Shown: positions 10,315 to 17,613 of the stretch, piece after piece
Numbering within the stretch: position 1 is the first letter of the stretch
Layout: each line of letters starts with the position of its first letter
DNA from: Chara braunii
Lineage: Eukaryota; Streptophyta; Charophyceae; Charales; Characeae
Assembly (NCBI GenBank): GCA_003427395.1
Contig: BFEA01001186.1
Location: forward strand, 101,725-124,970
Reading direction: 5' to 3'
Length of the DNA: 23,246 nucleotides
Program-made: the position numbers and the translations under genes
The notes under the pieces: model-generated
Databases searched by the model: none
Told to the model about the DNA's origin: nothing
The model's input: only the letters and a program-made list of their open reading frames with translations

Positions 10315-11178
10315 CTAGGCATCCTCTCCCATCTGTCCACGATTCCTGGACCGATTCCTGCATTCATCATCTGTGTGGAACCACCATCGACATTGGGAGC
10401 AGTAAGGGGTAGATGCGTTTACCACATCCTCTACCACTGATTCCAGCTCCGACAGTTCGATTGTGAGGGAGGGATGAAAGGAGAAACGTGCCAAAGATTC
10501 TAGATCAAACTGAATGTTTGCAATTGAAGGCTCATCTTTGTCTGGCTGATAATCGTGCATTTTGAGGATTTTTCCAATAAAATTCTCAATTTGAAACCGC
10601 AGGTGAAACACAACCATAACAGGGACATTAAGACAGCGAATCCAGAAGAATTTGTATTTCATTATTTCCTTTAGCTATTCCATTTCGTTTGGATAGAGGT
10701 AAGGACGAAAATCAACTCGGTAGTTCTCATTCCCGAAGTCAATTTTGTCGTAACCTACGCTTTTCATCCAATCAGCGTGTTGCTTGGAACCTGTGATGTA
10801 AGTTGCCAGGTTCCTGCCCTCATGAATAAAGCACCCTTTTTTGTGATTCTCCTGCAGTAGTCCTGCTTTAACTCAAGCGGACTCATAAACCCTCACCATC
10901 TGTTTTTTAACCGGGACTAACAACACTNCCGATTCATTTTCGAATACCAACAAAACTTGAACGACACGTTCCATCATCCATTCATCTTGAATCAATTTGA
11001 TTTGCGGATCCACTCTTAGTTTGGAATGGTAGGGACCGTTGTCTATCTCGCCATGGTGGAGGCCTTCCGGAAGTTGGCCATCCAGGAAACACGCCTCCAA
11101 CATGTCACGAACCCGCTCTCTAAATGTCGGGTCCGGGGGGAGGGGAACCGAATCTTCCGTTGCAACTCCGTCCTCCAT
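10315..11178 (-). pseudogene. LINE ORF1, N-terminal part with CCHC zinc knuckle
   Basis: A single frame of 288 codons broken by TGA (10873-10875) and TAG (10675-10677). The start at 11178 lies in CCCACCATGGAGG, an excellent Kozak context, with a stop in frame upstream. The middle part, NYRVDFRPYLYP then KYKFFWIRCLNVP, resembles the DUF4283-type RNA-binding region of plant LINE ORF1 proteins. It is followed by a perfect C-x2-C-x4-H-x4-C knuckle (about 10401-10360) and an Arg-rich stretch. ORF1 proteins bind element RNA to form the retrotransposition particle. The frame ends at a TAG (10315-10317); the rest of ORF1 continues in another frame. Confidence 0.75.
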
Positions 11179-11190
11179 GGTGGGACCGTG

Positions 11191-12806
11191 CTTGGGCAGA
11201 AGCGGAAACGGGAAGATTGAGTGACCGAACTGCTTCTCTCATGCTATAACAATATTCAAAGTGAGAGTTGGGGCAGGGAGCAAGAATTGCAAAATTAAAT
11301 TATTTGAAAGGTGCGTCTTATACCTTTGGACTCACGCTGGCTTGCCAAGGTTGATCTTCGCGAAAGTGATCGTTATCACCAGATGCTTTGCATGATCAGA
11401 ACGTACCAAGCAACTGAGGTAGATAGACTTCGATCTCGATTGGAAGGTTCNAGCTGATTGCAAGTGGCGAGATCCCGCCACGCAGGAGAGGTAGGCGATA
11501 CCCAGTAGGATTACTANGTTGAACTTCNNGGTAANGGTCACTAAAGCGAGGTACCTTGCGTGAGCTGAACGTAACGAGCGACTGCGGAGGATAGGCTCTC
11601 GAAATCGGACGGGAGATTCCCGCTTGTTGCAGCCACGCACTTAGCTCGCCGGACAAATTTTCAGGCAGATTGATTGTCCCAGGTGTGGAGACTGTTCCGC
11701 AATGTCGTCAAGAAGGCGAGATGAAACGAAAAAATGAGCGAGAACTATCCTAATCCTCCATGTTGTCGGTGGGGCTTGGGCTTGGAATAGCGAGATGGGA
11801 GGGAGGACGGGAAAGGAAGGAAAACAAAAGAGACAGGACGTTAAACCCGAGGAATCGAGAAGCAAAATGAAAAGGAAGAACAAATAATCTGGATGGAAAC
11901 ACTAAAGGGAGGAAGGAACGAAGGTCGCGAAGGCAAGCTTCTTAAATATCTTTGATGTAACGGACTGGAGCACTGGGTTAGATCTTTCCGATATCTCAAC
12001 GCTGCCGATGGGTTTTAGACTCAGGGTAGCAAAACGGGAGGGGAGGTGAATAGCAGGAAGGAGAGCAAGAAGAAGAAGCATGAAGAAAGAGGAAAGGAAA
12101 TTGGTCCCGAAGACGGGCCGTCTGGTTGTCTACGATGTGACTAGACAAACCCTGAGGTAGATCTCTCCGGAAACGCGTTATTCAAAACTCAGGACTCCGC
12201 TTTCTCAATCGTTAAAGGAGCTGAGGTAAGAGTATACTGGAGCAGAGGCTATACCGTTGCGATGATGAACCTTACTTCTTCAGCCTGACGCTAGTACGCC
12301 AGGCGGAGGTGTCGAGGGGCTTGCGTATCTTCGAGGTATCAGCGGCTCGTCGTCGTCCTCCTGAGTGCTTGGTAGCGAGATGTCGAATGCGGGGAAGTTA
12401 CTTCCGAACCGAGTGGGAGAGCTAACTAAACTTAGGTGCTGGAAGGTGATGGCCTCATCCCAACATTGACGCTGAAGGGAGAGCGTCCACACCAAGGATA
12501 CTAGTGTACATGGCAGAGGAGAATCCAGGATTTTCCTTCTGCCCGACGGGGATCCGCGAGTAAAAGTTACCGGAAATTGATGGCATCATGGCTAAGCTCT
12601 CGGAGTAGAAAGGCTAGGACGAGTATGTCAAGTAGAGTAGGCAGGCCGAGGTATGCAGACCGAGGTATGGGGATAGGACGCTCAACCACTCGTTACTCAC
12701 GAGTGGGAACACCACCTAGCGATGGCGCGAGCGTAGCCTGCTGAAAGAGAGTGTAGAAGACCGTTGGCCGGCAGCGAAGCCGGTGTAGGTGTCAACAAGA
12801 AAGCAT
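11191..12806. other. No gene recognised; possible LINE 5' UTR or unrelated insert
   Basis: About 1.6 kb upstream of LINE ORF1. The minus strand is pyrimidine-rich in places (11640-11900), and the short frames on it (for example 11641-11883) have no motif. A short duplicated GACCGAGGTATG-like unit occurs at about 12643-12670. Ns occur near 11451, 11518 and 11528-11535. Part may be LINE 5' untranslated sequence, but no boundary can be placed. Confidence 0.4.
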
Positions 12807-12828
12807 GGCGCTAACTAGGGTTAGCGCC
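12807..12828. repeat. Perfect 9-bp hairpin
   Basis: GGCGCTAAC (12807-12815) and GTTAGCGCC (12820-12828) pair perfectly around a TAGG loop. A third copy of the core, AGCGCTAA, follows at 12844-12851. It may mark the end of an inserted element; this is not established. Confidence 0.65.
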
Positions 12829-13047
12829 GCCGGAATTGGAAATAGCGCTAATTCTACCTCCGCCGCCTGTCCCTTGAATTGCCGTCCCCAGTCTCGTTTT
12901 TCTGTGCAGGGGGCAGCTCGTTTTTCAAAATGAGCAGCCACCTCTTAGTCACTTCACAGGCTGAACTAGAGTCAAGTTCAGCAGGGGTTTTCATCCCCCT
13001 GCCCAACTCAGCCTGCACCCGGCTGCCATCGGCGCCAGGTGCAAACG

Positions 13048-13088
13048 CTGCTCTGCAGCCCATTCACTAGTGAACGGGTGGAGAGCAG
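13048..13088. repeat. 41-base imperfect palindrome with CCCRTT...AACGGG core
   Basis: The outer arms CTGCTCT (13048-13054) and AGAGCAG (13082-13088) enclose CCCATTCACTAGTGAACGGG (13059-13078), itself self-complementary except for one position. It belongs to the group of CCCGTT-loop-AACGGG hairpins also found at 13353, 14023, 15586 and 21751. Confidence 0.7.
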
Positions 13089-13117
13089 CATAGTGGATGA
13101 GTCACCTGTCTCCCCCG

Positions 13118-13119
<2 letters not shown>

Positions 13120-13208
<89 letters not shown>
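13120..13208. repeat. (CT)n microsatellite, about 44 repeats
   Basis: An uninterrupted CT dinucleotide run of 89 bp. It creates long Leu-Ser and Arg-Glu reading frames on both strands that are not genes. Length is likely to vary between individuals and to be uncertain in the assembly. Confidence 0.95.
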
Positions 13209-13213
<5 letters not shown>

Positions 13214-13352
13214 CAACGGTCACGACCCGTAGTGCACCCGAAGCGTGTGTAGAGACCCCTCGTAACACAAGTACAAGATCCCAAAACCCACGCCCGAATG
13301 TAGCCGCATATTGTGGCAGTGTACACTCATTCACTCTACACCAAAATGGCAG

Positions 13353-13375
13353 CCCGTTCATCAAAAACGAACGGG
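13353..13375. repeat. CCCGTTC/GAACGGG hairpin
   Basis: A perfect 7-bp stem, CCCGTTC (13353-13359) and GAACGGG (13369-13375), with a 9-base A-rich loop, lying about 70 bp before the SINE. It resembles the 14023-14045 hairpin on the other side of that SINE, so the two may be ends of one element into which the SINE inserted. Confidence 0.6.
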
Positions 13376-13443
13376 CACAAAGGGAGAATTAAGAATCTAA
13401 AAAACAAAAGAAATGAGAAAACAATCACACTTACCTTTTGCAG

Positions 13444-13895
13444 AAAACGGTCACTGGGGATCCAGCGGCCTAGCTCAGTTGGTAAGGCACGCAAGTGGCA
13501 TTCAGGAGGTCTTGGGTTCAATCCCCATTGGCCTCATGCACCTTCCTGGGCAAGTTTGGATATGCCGTTGGTCCCCCTGAGTGGCATTGAGCAGAGACTG
13601 CTGATCTTCATAGGGGGAGGGGACCGGAGGGGAGGCACTGTGATTGGCCCAATCGAAGAAGCTCGGTCCTGATGCTACCGGGGCCGAGGTCCCACTAGCA
13701 AAAGGATAGGATCGAGCTTCTGAATCTGGATGTGTTTTACGCACAGATGCAGAAAAGCAGTTCAATCTCGATTACCTGCACATCTCCATAAACTCGTCCA
13801 GATTCAGGCATTCGATCCGATCCTCTTTGCTAGTGGGACCACGCCCCGGCCTGACCCCCGGCCGGTATCGCCCAAAAAAAAAAAAACGGTCACCG
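13444..13895 (+). mobile_element. tRNA-derived SINE with target-site duplication
   Basis: The flanks AAAACGGTCACTGG (13444-13457) and AAAACGGTCACCGG (13882-13895) match at 13 of 14 positions and are the target-site duplication. The body (13458-13881, 424 bp) starts with a tRNA-like head: pol III box A TAGCTCAGTTGG (13471-13482) and box B GGTTCAATCC (13515-13524), 32 bp apart. Acceptor-stem pairing is poor, so it is not a working tRNA. It ends in an A12-14 tail (13874 on). The 3' part forms a large foldback, described separately. SINEs are transcribed by RNA polymerase III from the internal boxes and copied by a partner LINE. I see no obvious 3' similarity to the LINEs here, so the partner is unknown. 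Confidence 0.85.
13689..13839 (+). repeat. Large foldback in the SINE 3' module
   Basis: The left arm (13689-13730) is complementary to the right arm (13797-13839) over about 43 positions, with about five substitutions and one indel, around a 66-base loop. The outermost 11 bp (GTCCCACTAGC with GCTAGTGGGAC) and the inner CTGAATCTGGA with TCCAGATTCAG are perfect. TTCGATCC, like a tRNA box B, is present in the right arm, and a box-B-like sequence lies on the opposite strand of the left arm. Confidence 0.8.
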
Positions 13896-14022
13896 GTTTC
13901 CACGGGTGACTACCAGATCCACTGGGGCTGAAGTGCCCTAGGCAGTTCGAAAAGCGCCAAGTGGCGCTCCAGTTTTAGGTCCCCCCTCTTTTTTTTCCTT
14001 CTTTTTTTTTTTCCCTTTTTGC

Positions 14023-14045
14023 CCCGTTCGTCTGAAACGAACGGG
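14023..14045. repeat. CCCGTTCGT/ACGAACGGG hairpin beside a T-rich tract
   Basis: A perfect 9-bp stem, 14023-14031 with 14037-14045, and loop CTGAA. To its left lies a T/C-rich tract (13987-14020) containing runs of 8 and 11 T. On the minus strand this reads hairpin then poly(A)-like tract, the same order as at 15605-15554 and 28-1. Confidence 0.7.
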
Positions 14046-14062
14046 TGCCTAATCAGACAGGC

Positions 14063-14252
14063 ACCAGGGCCGAGGTCCTACTAGCAAAAAGATAGGATCG
14101 AACCCCTGAATCTGGTTTTGTTTCATGCAGAGATGCATAAAAGCAGTTCAATCTCGAATTCATGCACATCTCCATAAACTCGTTCAGATTCAGGCATTCT
14201 ATCCGATCCTCTTTGCTAGTGGGACCACGCCCCAGGAAAGAAAAAAAAAACA
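14063..14252 (+). mobile_element. Second copy of the SINE foldback module, without the tRNA head
   Basis: Homologous to 13677-13850 in the same orientation, with the same arms (14075-14115 and 14185-14225), then an A-rich tail (14235-14250). The head with boxes A and B is missing. A C-to-T change in the left arm, opposite G in the right arm, keeps a G-U pair possible in RNA. Either a 5'-truncated SINE copy or an independent module shared by several elements. The left arm contains GGATCGAACCCC, whose complement is a good box B. Confidence 0.75.
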
Positions 14253-14287
14253 AAATCCAAAATAAAATCTAACACAAAATCTAGCAC

Positions 14288-15371
14288 AGGGAAAAAGCTG
14301 AAGGGAGAGCGCTGGCAGACAAAGTACCCTCAGTTATCTACAGAGGAGAATTTTCTGAGATACTGGAAAGACCTCAAGATGATGCCAGAACAAAGGGTCG
14401 CCAGTCTACTATGGCTACAAACTCTTGATGTCATACCGTCAGCAGAATAGCTAATTTCCAGGAAAATGGAAGTTCCCAGAGCATGCCTCAGATGTAGGTG
14501 GGTCTGGGAATCAACCACCCACGTTTGGACTGATTGCCCTTTCTCCCTCAGAATATGGCAATGGTGGAGAAAGCACTGGAAAGCTTTCTCATCTGACGCC
14601 TTTTCTTGGTCAGACGAATGGATTCAAACAGGAATGAGTACTCACATAATAGACTGTTCTTCGGGATGGGGCTACGTGGGGCAGACATGCCAAGGTATAA
14701 TCATGAGTGTCATTTGGCAATCGCGGAACAAGGCTCTATTCAACGGTGAACTTCCAGGTAAAGGTCAACTACAAGCTCTGATTCGGAAACGAATGAGATA
14801 TACAATTCTTGTGGACAGGAAACGGAAGGGTCCTATTTGGTTCCTAAAGACATGGGTGATCAACAATCAGCTGGTTACCTTGGATGAGGCTCACAGGGCA
14901 ATTTTTGGGCCCTGGTTATGTAGGAAAATGTAAAAGTAGCAGGCGCAGACTACAATATACGATAGCAGGTATACAGTGACTCTGAGTTTGCTTCCATTTT
15001 TGGTCTCCTTTTATGTATTTCCTCAGTCCACAGTTAGTCTTGAGAGGCTAAAACTTCATTTAGACCAGATGGCCACAGGGTTGAGAGGTCGCAATAGACT
15101 TTAATTGTTATTTGAACGGATGGGGAACTAGATGGCTGAAAAGATGACATAACGAGTGGCTGTTGGTGCATTCCATTGTTCAGCATAAGTAGATAGAATA
15201 ATAGTGGGAAACCGGATTCCGCCTCCGGTACTGTTGGCTGTCTCTCCGGGTAGACTGTGGGGACCCCGGCCCCGAAGTTTGATTCCAATAGTTCTTTGTA
15301 TTATAAGGGACGCTGGGCCCAGTTCCCAGCTTGTGTTGCTCCCCACAAATAGATCGGAGCCTTGTTTTTTG

Positions 15372-15398
<27 letters not shown>
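14288..15398 (+). mobile_element. 5'-truncated LINE related to the large LINE
   Basis: It begins within the ORF2 connecting region, continues through the zf-RVT domain to a stop at 14931-14933, then a 3' UTR of about 440 bp and an A26 tail (15373-15398). The 3' UTR block 15244-15269 matches the large LINE at 24 of 26 positions. 5' truncation is the normal outcome of incomplete target-primed reverse transcription. A target-site duplication is not evident; A-rich sequence at both ends hides it. The exact left edge is uncertain by about 10 bp. Confidence 0.8.
14297..14933 (+). pseudogene. LINE ORF2 C-terminal fragment with zf-RVT
   Basis: The open frame starts at the truncation point, has one TAG at about 14448-14450 just before the zinc motif, and continues to 14933. 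The zinc ligands are C-x2-C-x8-H-x4-C (CLRC, then HVWTDC followed by PFSLRIW), at residues 7, 10, 19 and 24 counted from the Met at 14466. Upstream, RVASLLWLQTLDVIPSAE aligns with the LINE at 5000. The C-terminus, RKRKGPIWFLKTWVINNQLVTL, parallels the end of the other copy. With one stop only it is better preserved than the large LINE, suggesting a younger insertion or a different subfamily. It has no RT or endonuclease, so it cannot move itself. Confidence 0.85.
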
Positions 15399-15402
<4 letters not shown>

Positions 15403-15553
15403 GGAAAAAAACGACTTACCATTCTTGCTGAACAGTCGCATGTTTCTTCGGGCGCTGTCGAGCATACTGTGGCTGAAAATGCCCAACGCCCTAGTTCCTT
15501 CATACTGCGCCACGAGGCGCTTCTTGTGGGCTAGATTTTAGTTTTAGTTTTAG

Positions 15554-15605
15554 TTTTTTTTTTTTTTTTTTTTTTTTTGTNTTTCCCGTTGGCTTATGCC
15601 AACGG
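15554..15605 (-). repeat. T25 tract with adjacent CCGTTGGC/GCCAACGG hairpin
   Basis: T25 at 15554-15578, then GTN, then a perfect 8-bp hairpin: CCGTTGGC (15586-15593), loop TTAT, GCCAACGG (15598-15605). Read on the minus strand it is a hairpin closing onto a 25-base A tail, the form expected at the 3' end of a retroposon transcript. The body of such an element would lie to the right (15606 onward). Confidence 0.55.
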
Positions 15606-15644
15606 TCGCATCCGTCCGTGGAACACCCACGAACCGTTGACATA

Positions 15645-15691
15645 CAGGCCCAGGTTCGAGTCCTCAAGGGCTTAGGGAAAGAAAAAAAAAA
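15645..15691 (+). other. Box-B-like tRNA T-arm remnant with A tail
   Basis: GGTTCGAGTCC (about 15653-15663) is a perfect pol III box B match inside CCCAGG...CCTCAAGGG, a partial T-arm. It is followed within 20 bp by an A-rich tail (15679-15691). No proper box A lies about 35 bp upstream. Possibly the end of a short tRNA-derived retroposon; it could also be chance. Confidence 0.3.
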
Positions 15692-15692
15692 A

Positions 15693-16126
15693 TGTCACCC
15701 TCGCGCTGGGCCATGCTGGTTTCCGTGCGGCTGTTTTCAGCCGTGCGATCCTGATGATCGCGCCGTCGGAATCAGCTGCGCCCGACCGCCTGGGCTGCTC
15801 CAAAAAGAGCCAGCCCGAAGTCACGGGCAGATTCGATCCCCGCATTTGTGGGGCAATAGTTTAGCATACTTACCTGTCGAGCTGGATCCCACTACAGCTG
15901 TAGTAGGGGCAACCCTACTATATGTACGCTGTCGTTGCGCAGAGCCATGCAGATCTTCATGCGGCTGTTTTTTGCCGTGCGATCTCACCGATCGCACGGC
16001 CCAAAACGGCCGCGCCAAAAGGCTGGGCTGCTCCAAAAGGAGCTAGCCCAGTGGTGCTATCATCGAGGTTCAACCCCAGTATCTGCTGGGTAAGAGCCTT
16101 GTGTAATATCCCGCCGGGCTAGCTCC
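15693..16126. repeat. Two diverged tandem units rich in stable hairpins
   Basis: Unit 1 (about 15693-15865) and unit 2 (about 15930-16126) share, in order, GCCATGC, GCGGCTGTTTT, a GCCGTGCGATC hairpin and a TGGGCTGCTCC/GGAGC hairpin. Each then has a box-B-like TTCGATCCCC or GGTTCAACCCC. In unit 2 the hairpin 15974-15984 with 15990-16000 is a perfect 11 bp, and GGAGCTAGCCC (16039-16049) pairs perfectly with GGGCTAGCTCC (16116-16126). Between the units TAGTAGGG and CCCTACTA enclose a GCAA tetraloop (15901-15920). No protein is evident. I read it as structured non-coding, probably retroposon-derived sequence, family unknown. Confidence 0.6.
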
Positions 16127-16460
16127 TATTCTACATTGGAAAAAGAGCAACTTTTCCTTATGAAGAGCTTGGCTCAGGGCGGGGTATCGCACATGGCCTC
16201 ACGCAAGCTACGCCCACGTACACCAGAAGCCCCAACCGCTGGCCAGCCGCGTTGCCGCCAATACGGCGACCATCTGGCAGCACGGTACGCATGTCGTGGG
16301 CACGTATTTGGCCTACTAAGGCCTTGAATCGTGCGGCCGCTACCTTATTTTAGGCTGACTAAGCCTTGCTTTAGTATGACCGCGCACCCCTGCAAGCCTT
16401 GTCGGGAACCGCGGACGATAAGTCGTACCGTTGACTTCCGCTGTCTCGCATGAACGTTGA

Positions 16461-16491
16461 TGACGTCACACGTCATATGTCATCGACGTCA
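16461..16491. promoter_or_regulatory. Cluster of TGACGT (bZIP/CRE-type) palindromes
   Basis: TGACGTCA at 16461-16468, ACGTCA at 16470-16475 and GACGTCA at 16485-16491 lie within 31 bp. TGACGTCA is the classic binding site of bZIP factors (CREB/ATF in animals, TGA factors in plants). Such clusters occur in retrotransposon LTR promoters, and a primer-site-like sequence lies 235 bp downstream. No TATA box or start is certain; TTTATAATA lies near 16700. Confidence 0.3.
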
Positions 16492-16652
16492 GGCTTTAGG
16501 TCTCTCAGTTATAAGGTTGGTCTGAATAACTTAGGCAACGTCAATCTCATCGTCTTTTAGTCCAAGAAAGGGTCGGGCAGTGTCTAACCTTGAAAAACTC
16601 GGGTAGAAACCCTTACAGGTGTTTCTGTCCCGACAGCCTTCGCCACCCCCAT

Positions 16653-16674
16653 TAAGTGACGTCCCCGTCACTTA
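16653..16674. repeat. Perfect 9-bp hairpin TAAGTGACG/CGTCACTTA
   Basis: TAAGTGACG (16653-16661) and CGTCACTTA (16666-16674) around a TCCC loop. It contains a further pair of GTGACG/CGTCAC motifs in the same region as the TGACGT cluster, so it may be a paired factor-binding site and not an RNA structure. Confidence 0.5.
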
Positions 16675-16725
16675 TCATAAACAATACAAGGGGAAGTCTT
16701 TATAATACCTCAGCAAATATATCAT

Positions 16726-16737
16726 TGGTATCAATCC
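16726..16737 (+). promoter_or_regulatory. Possible tRNA-Met primer-binding site
   Basis: TGGTATCAATCC shares its first eight bases with the usual initiator-tRNA-Met primer site TGGTATCAGAGC of plant LTR elements. It follows a CA at 16723-16724, as a 5' LTR end would. No gag frame follows and no matching LTR copy was found, so this is only a hint of a solo or decayed LTR end. Confidence 0.2.
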
Positions 16738-16859
16738 AGATTTTACATACTCATACGTGACGAGCAATATTTNCGTCGTTCGTCTTTCTTTCCTTTTATA
16801 ATCTTTTGGACACTCTTTATGAAATACTTCGTGCAAACTCCATTACCATCAACGAGAAG

Positions 16860-16940
16860 GGCTTACTTTCAAGCCTTTAATAAACAACGACTTACTTTTA
16901 AGCCTTTAACACAGAGGCTTACTTTCAAGCCTCATAATTA
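16860..16940. repeat. Three short tandem repeats, 27-29 bp
   Basis: GGCTTACTTTCAAGCC, or a variant with A/T changes, begins at 16860, 16889 and 16916, separated by AT-rich spacers. Each core is a 5-bp hairpin (GGCTT with AAGCC). They give an open frame (16819-17088) with repeated LTFKP residues that I do not regard as a gene. Confidence 0.7.
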
Positions 16941-17242
16941 TTTCGAAGCTTCCTTCGAAAACACTTTCATTCAGTCACGAGTTGGAATGGAGCCAGAAAT
17001 AACCTCTCGTGGGCCTTTCCCCGGAATCTGGGATCCACTGTTAGCTTTACCCAACCTAAGGAATTACAAGAACATTTTAGGAGAATGATCCCAACATCAT
17101 CCCACTGGCGGCCACTCATGCTTTCTTTTGTCTCTCATAGATGGGTCAGAAATTTCACCCTGATGGGACTCTCTTCAGGCTATAACCCCCTGTCTAGGTC
17201 TCGTCAGGCTTAACCCCCTGCGGGTCTTTCATCCGTACAACA

Positions 17243-17370
17243 CATATTGCTAGGAATTCAACCTGGGTCTCTCGTGTTCGTGGGGATGCAAGCATGTCTC
17301 TCGCTGCCAGGAGTTTAACCTGGGCATCCTACTAAACACAAGGATACTTATACTATACTACACCGTGTGC
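17243..17370 (-). repeat. Two tandem decayed tRNA-like sequences (first tRNA-Asp-like)
   Basis: On the minus strand, from about 17368, TGTAGTATAGTATAAGTATC matches the D-arm region (box A) of eukaryotic tRNA-Asp closely. Then come an anticodon-arm-like segment and a perfect T-arm, CCAGG-TTAAACT-CCTGG (17323-17307). A second unit follows at once, with a GCTTGCATCCC segment and a T-arm CCAGG-TTGAATT-CCTAG (17266-17250). The anticodon loop of the first is 10 bases if its 5-bp stem ATCCT/AGGAT is used, and acceptor stems do not pair, so neither should be a working tRNA. Either tRNA pseudogenes or the head of a dimeric tRNA-derived SINE. Confidence 0.5.
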
Positions 17371-17613
17371 CGTCACCATCCGAGAGAGAAATTACCCTTC
17401 CAAGAGTCCTTGTCCAGTCCGGCTAACTCCCACTCCAACTTAATTATCACACATGATTTATCTCCTACATGTCTCGTTAATGCGTCGAGGAGTGGTGTAA
17501 TCCATGAAGGATAACATCTCGACGTCAATCCCCGCTTTAGACTCGAGCCTCACCACTTTCCCTCTGATTTCAGTGTCATACATCGAGAGAAGGTTAACAA
17601 CAGTCATATTTTT

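Larger units (their letters stand above)
3886..11190 (-). mobile_element. L1-like non-LTR retrotransposon (LINE), near full length, inactive and rearranged
   Basis: Read on the minus strand the order is ORF1 with a CCHC zinc knuckle, APE-type endonuclease, reverse transcriptase, zf-RVT zinc motif, 3' UTR and poly(A): the plant L1 layout. ORF1 and the endonuclease overlap by about 11 bp (9095-9105). Damage includes in-frame stops (10873, 10675, 8110, 5861, 5405, 5207, 5081), frameshifts near 10290 and 5000, and a duplication/deletion inside the RT (6735-7287). The 5' boundary is unknown; 11178 is the ORF1 start and any 5' UTR would lie to its right. No target-site duplication was found. A related truncated copy lies at 14288-15398. 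Confidence 0.9.

Noticed and set aside
12816-12822. Telomere-like TAGGGTT
   Set aside because: A single copy inside a hairpin loop and arm, not an array.
13102-13392. Long frames with Arg-Glu or Leu-Ser repeats on both strands
   Set aside because: They are translations of the (CT)n tract, open in several frames at once.
13463-13535. Functional tRNA gene
   Set aside because: Boxes A and B are good, but the acceptor stem does not pair and the sequence continues into a SINE body with A tail and target-site duplication.
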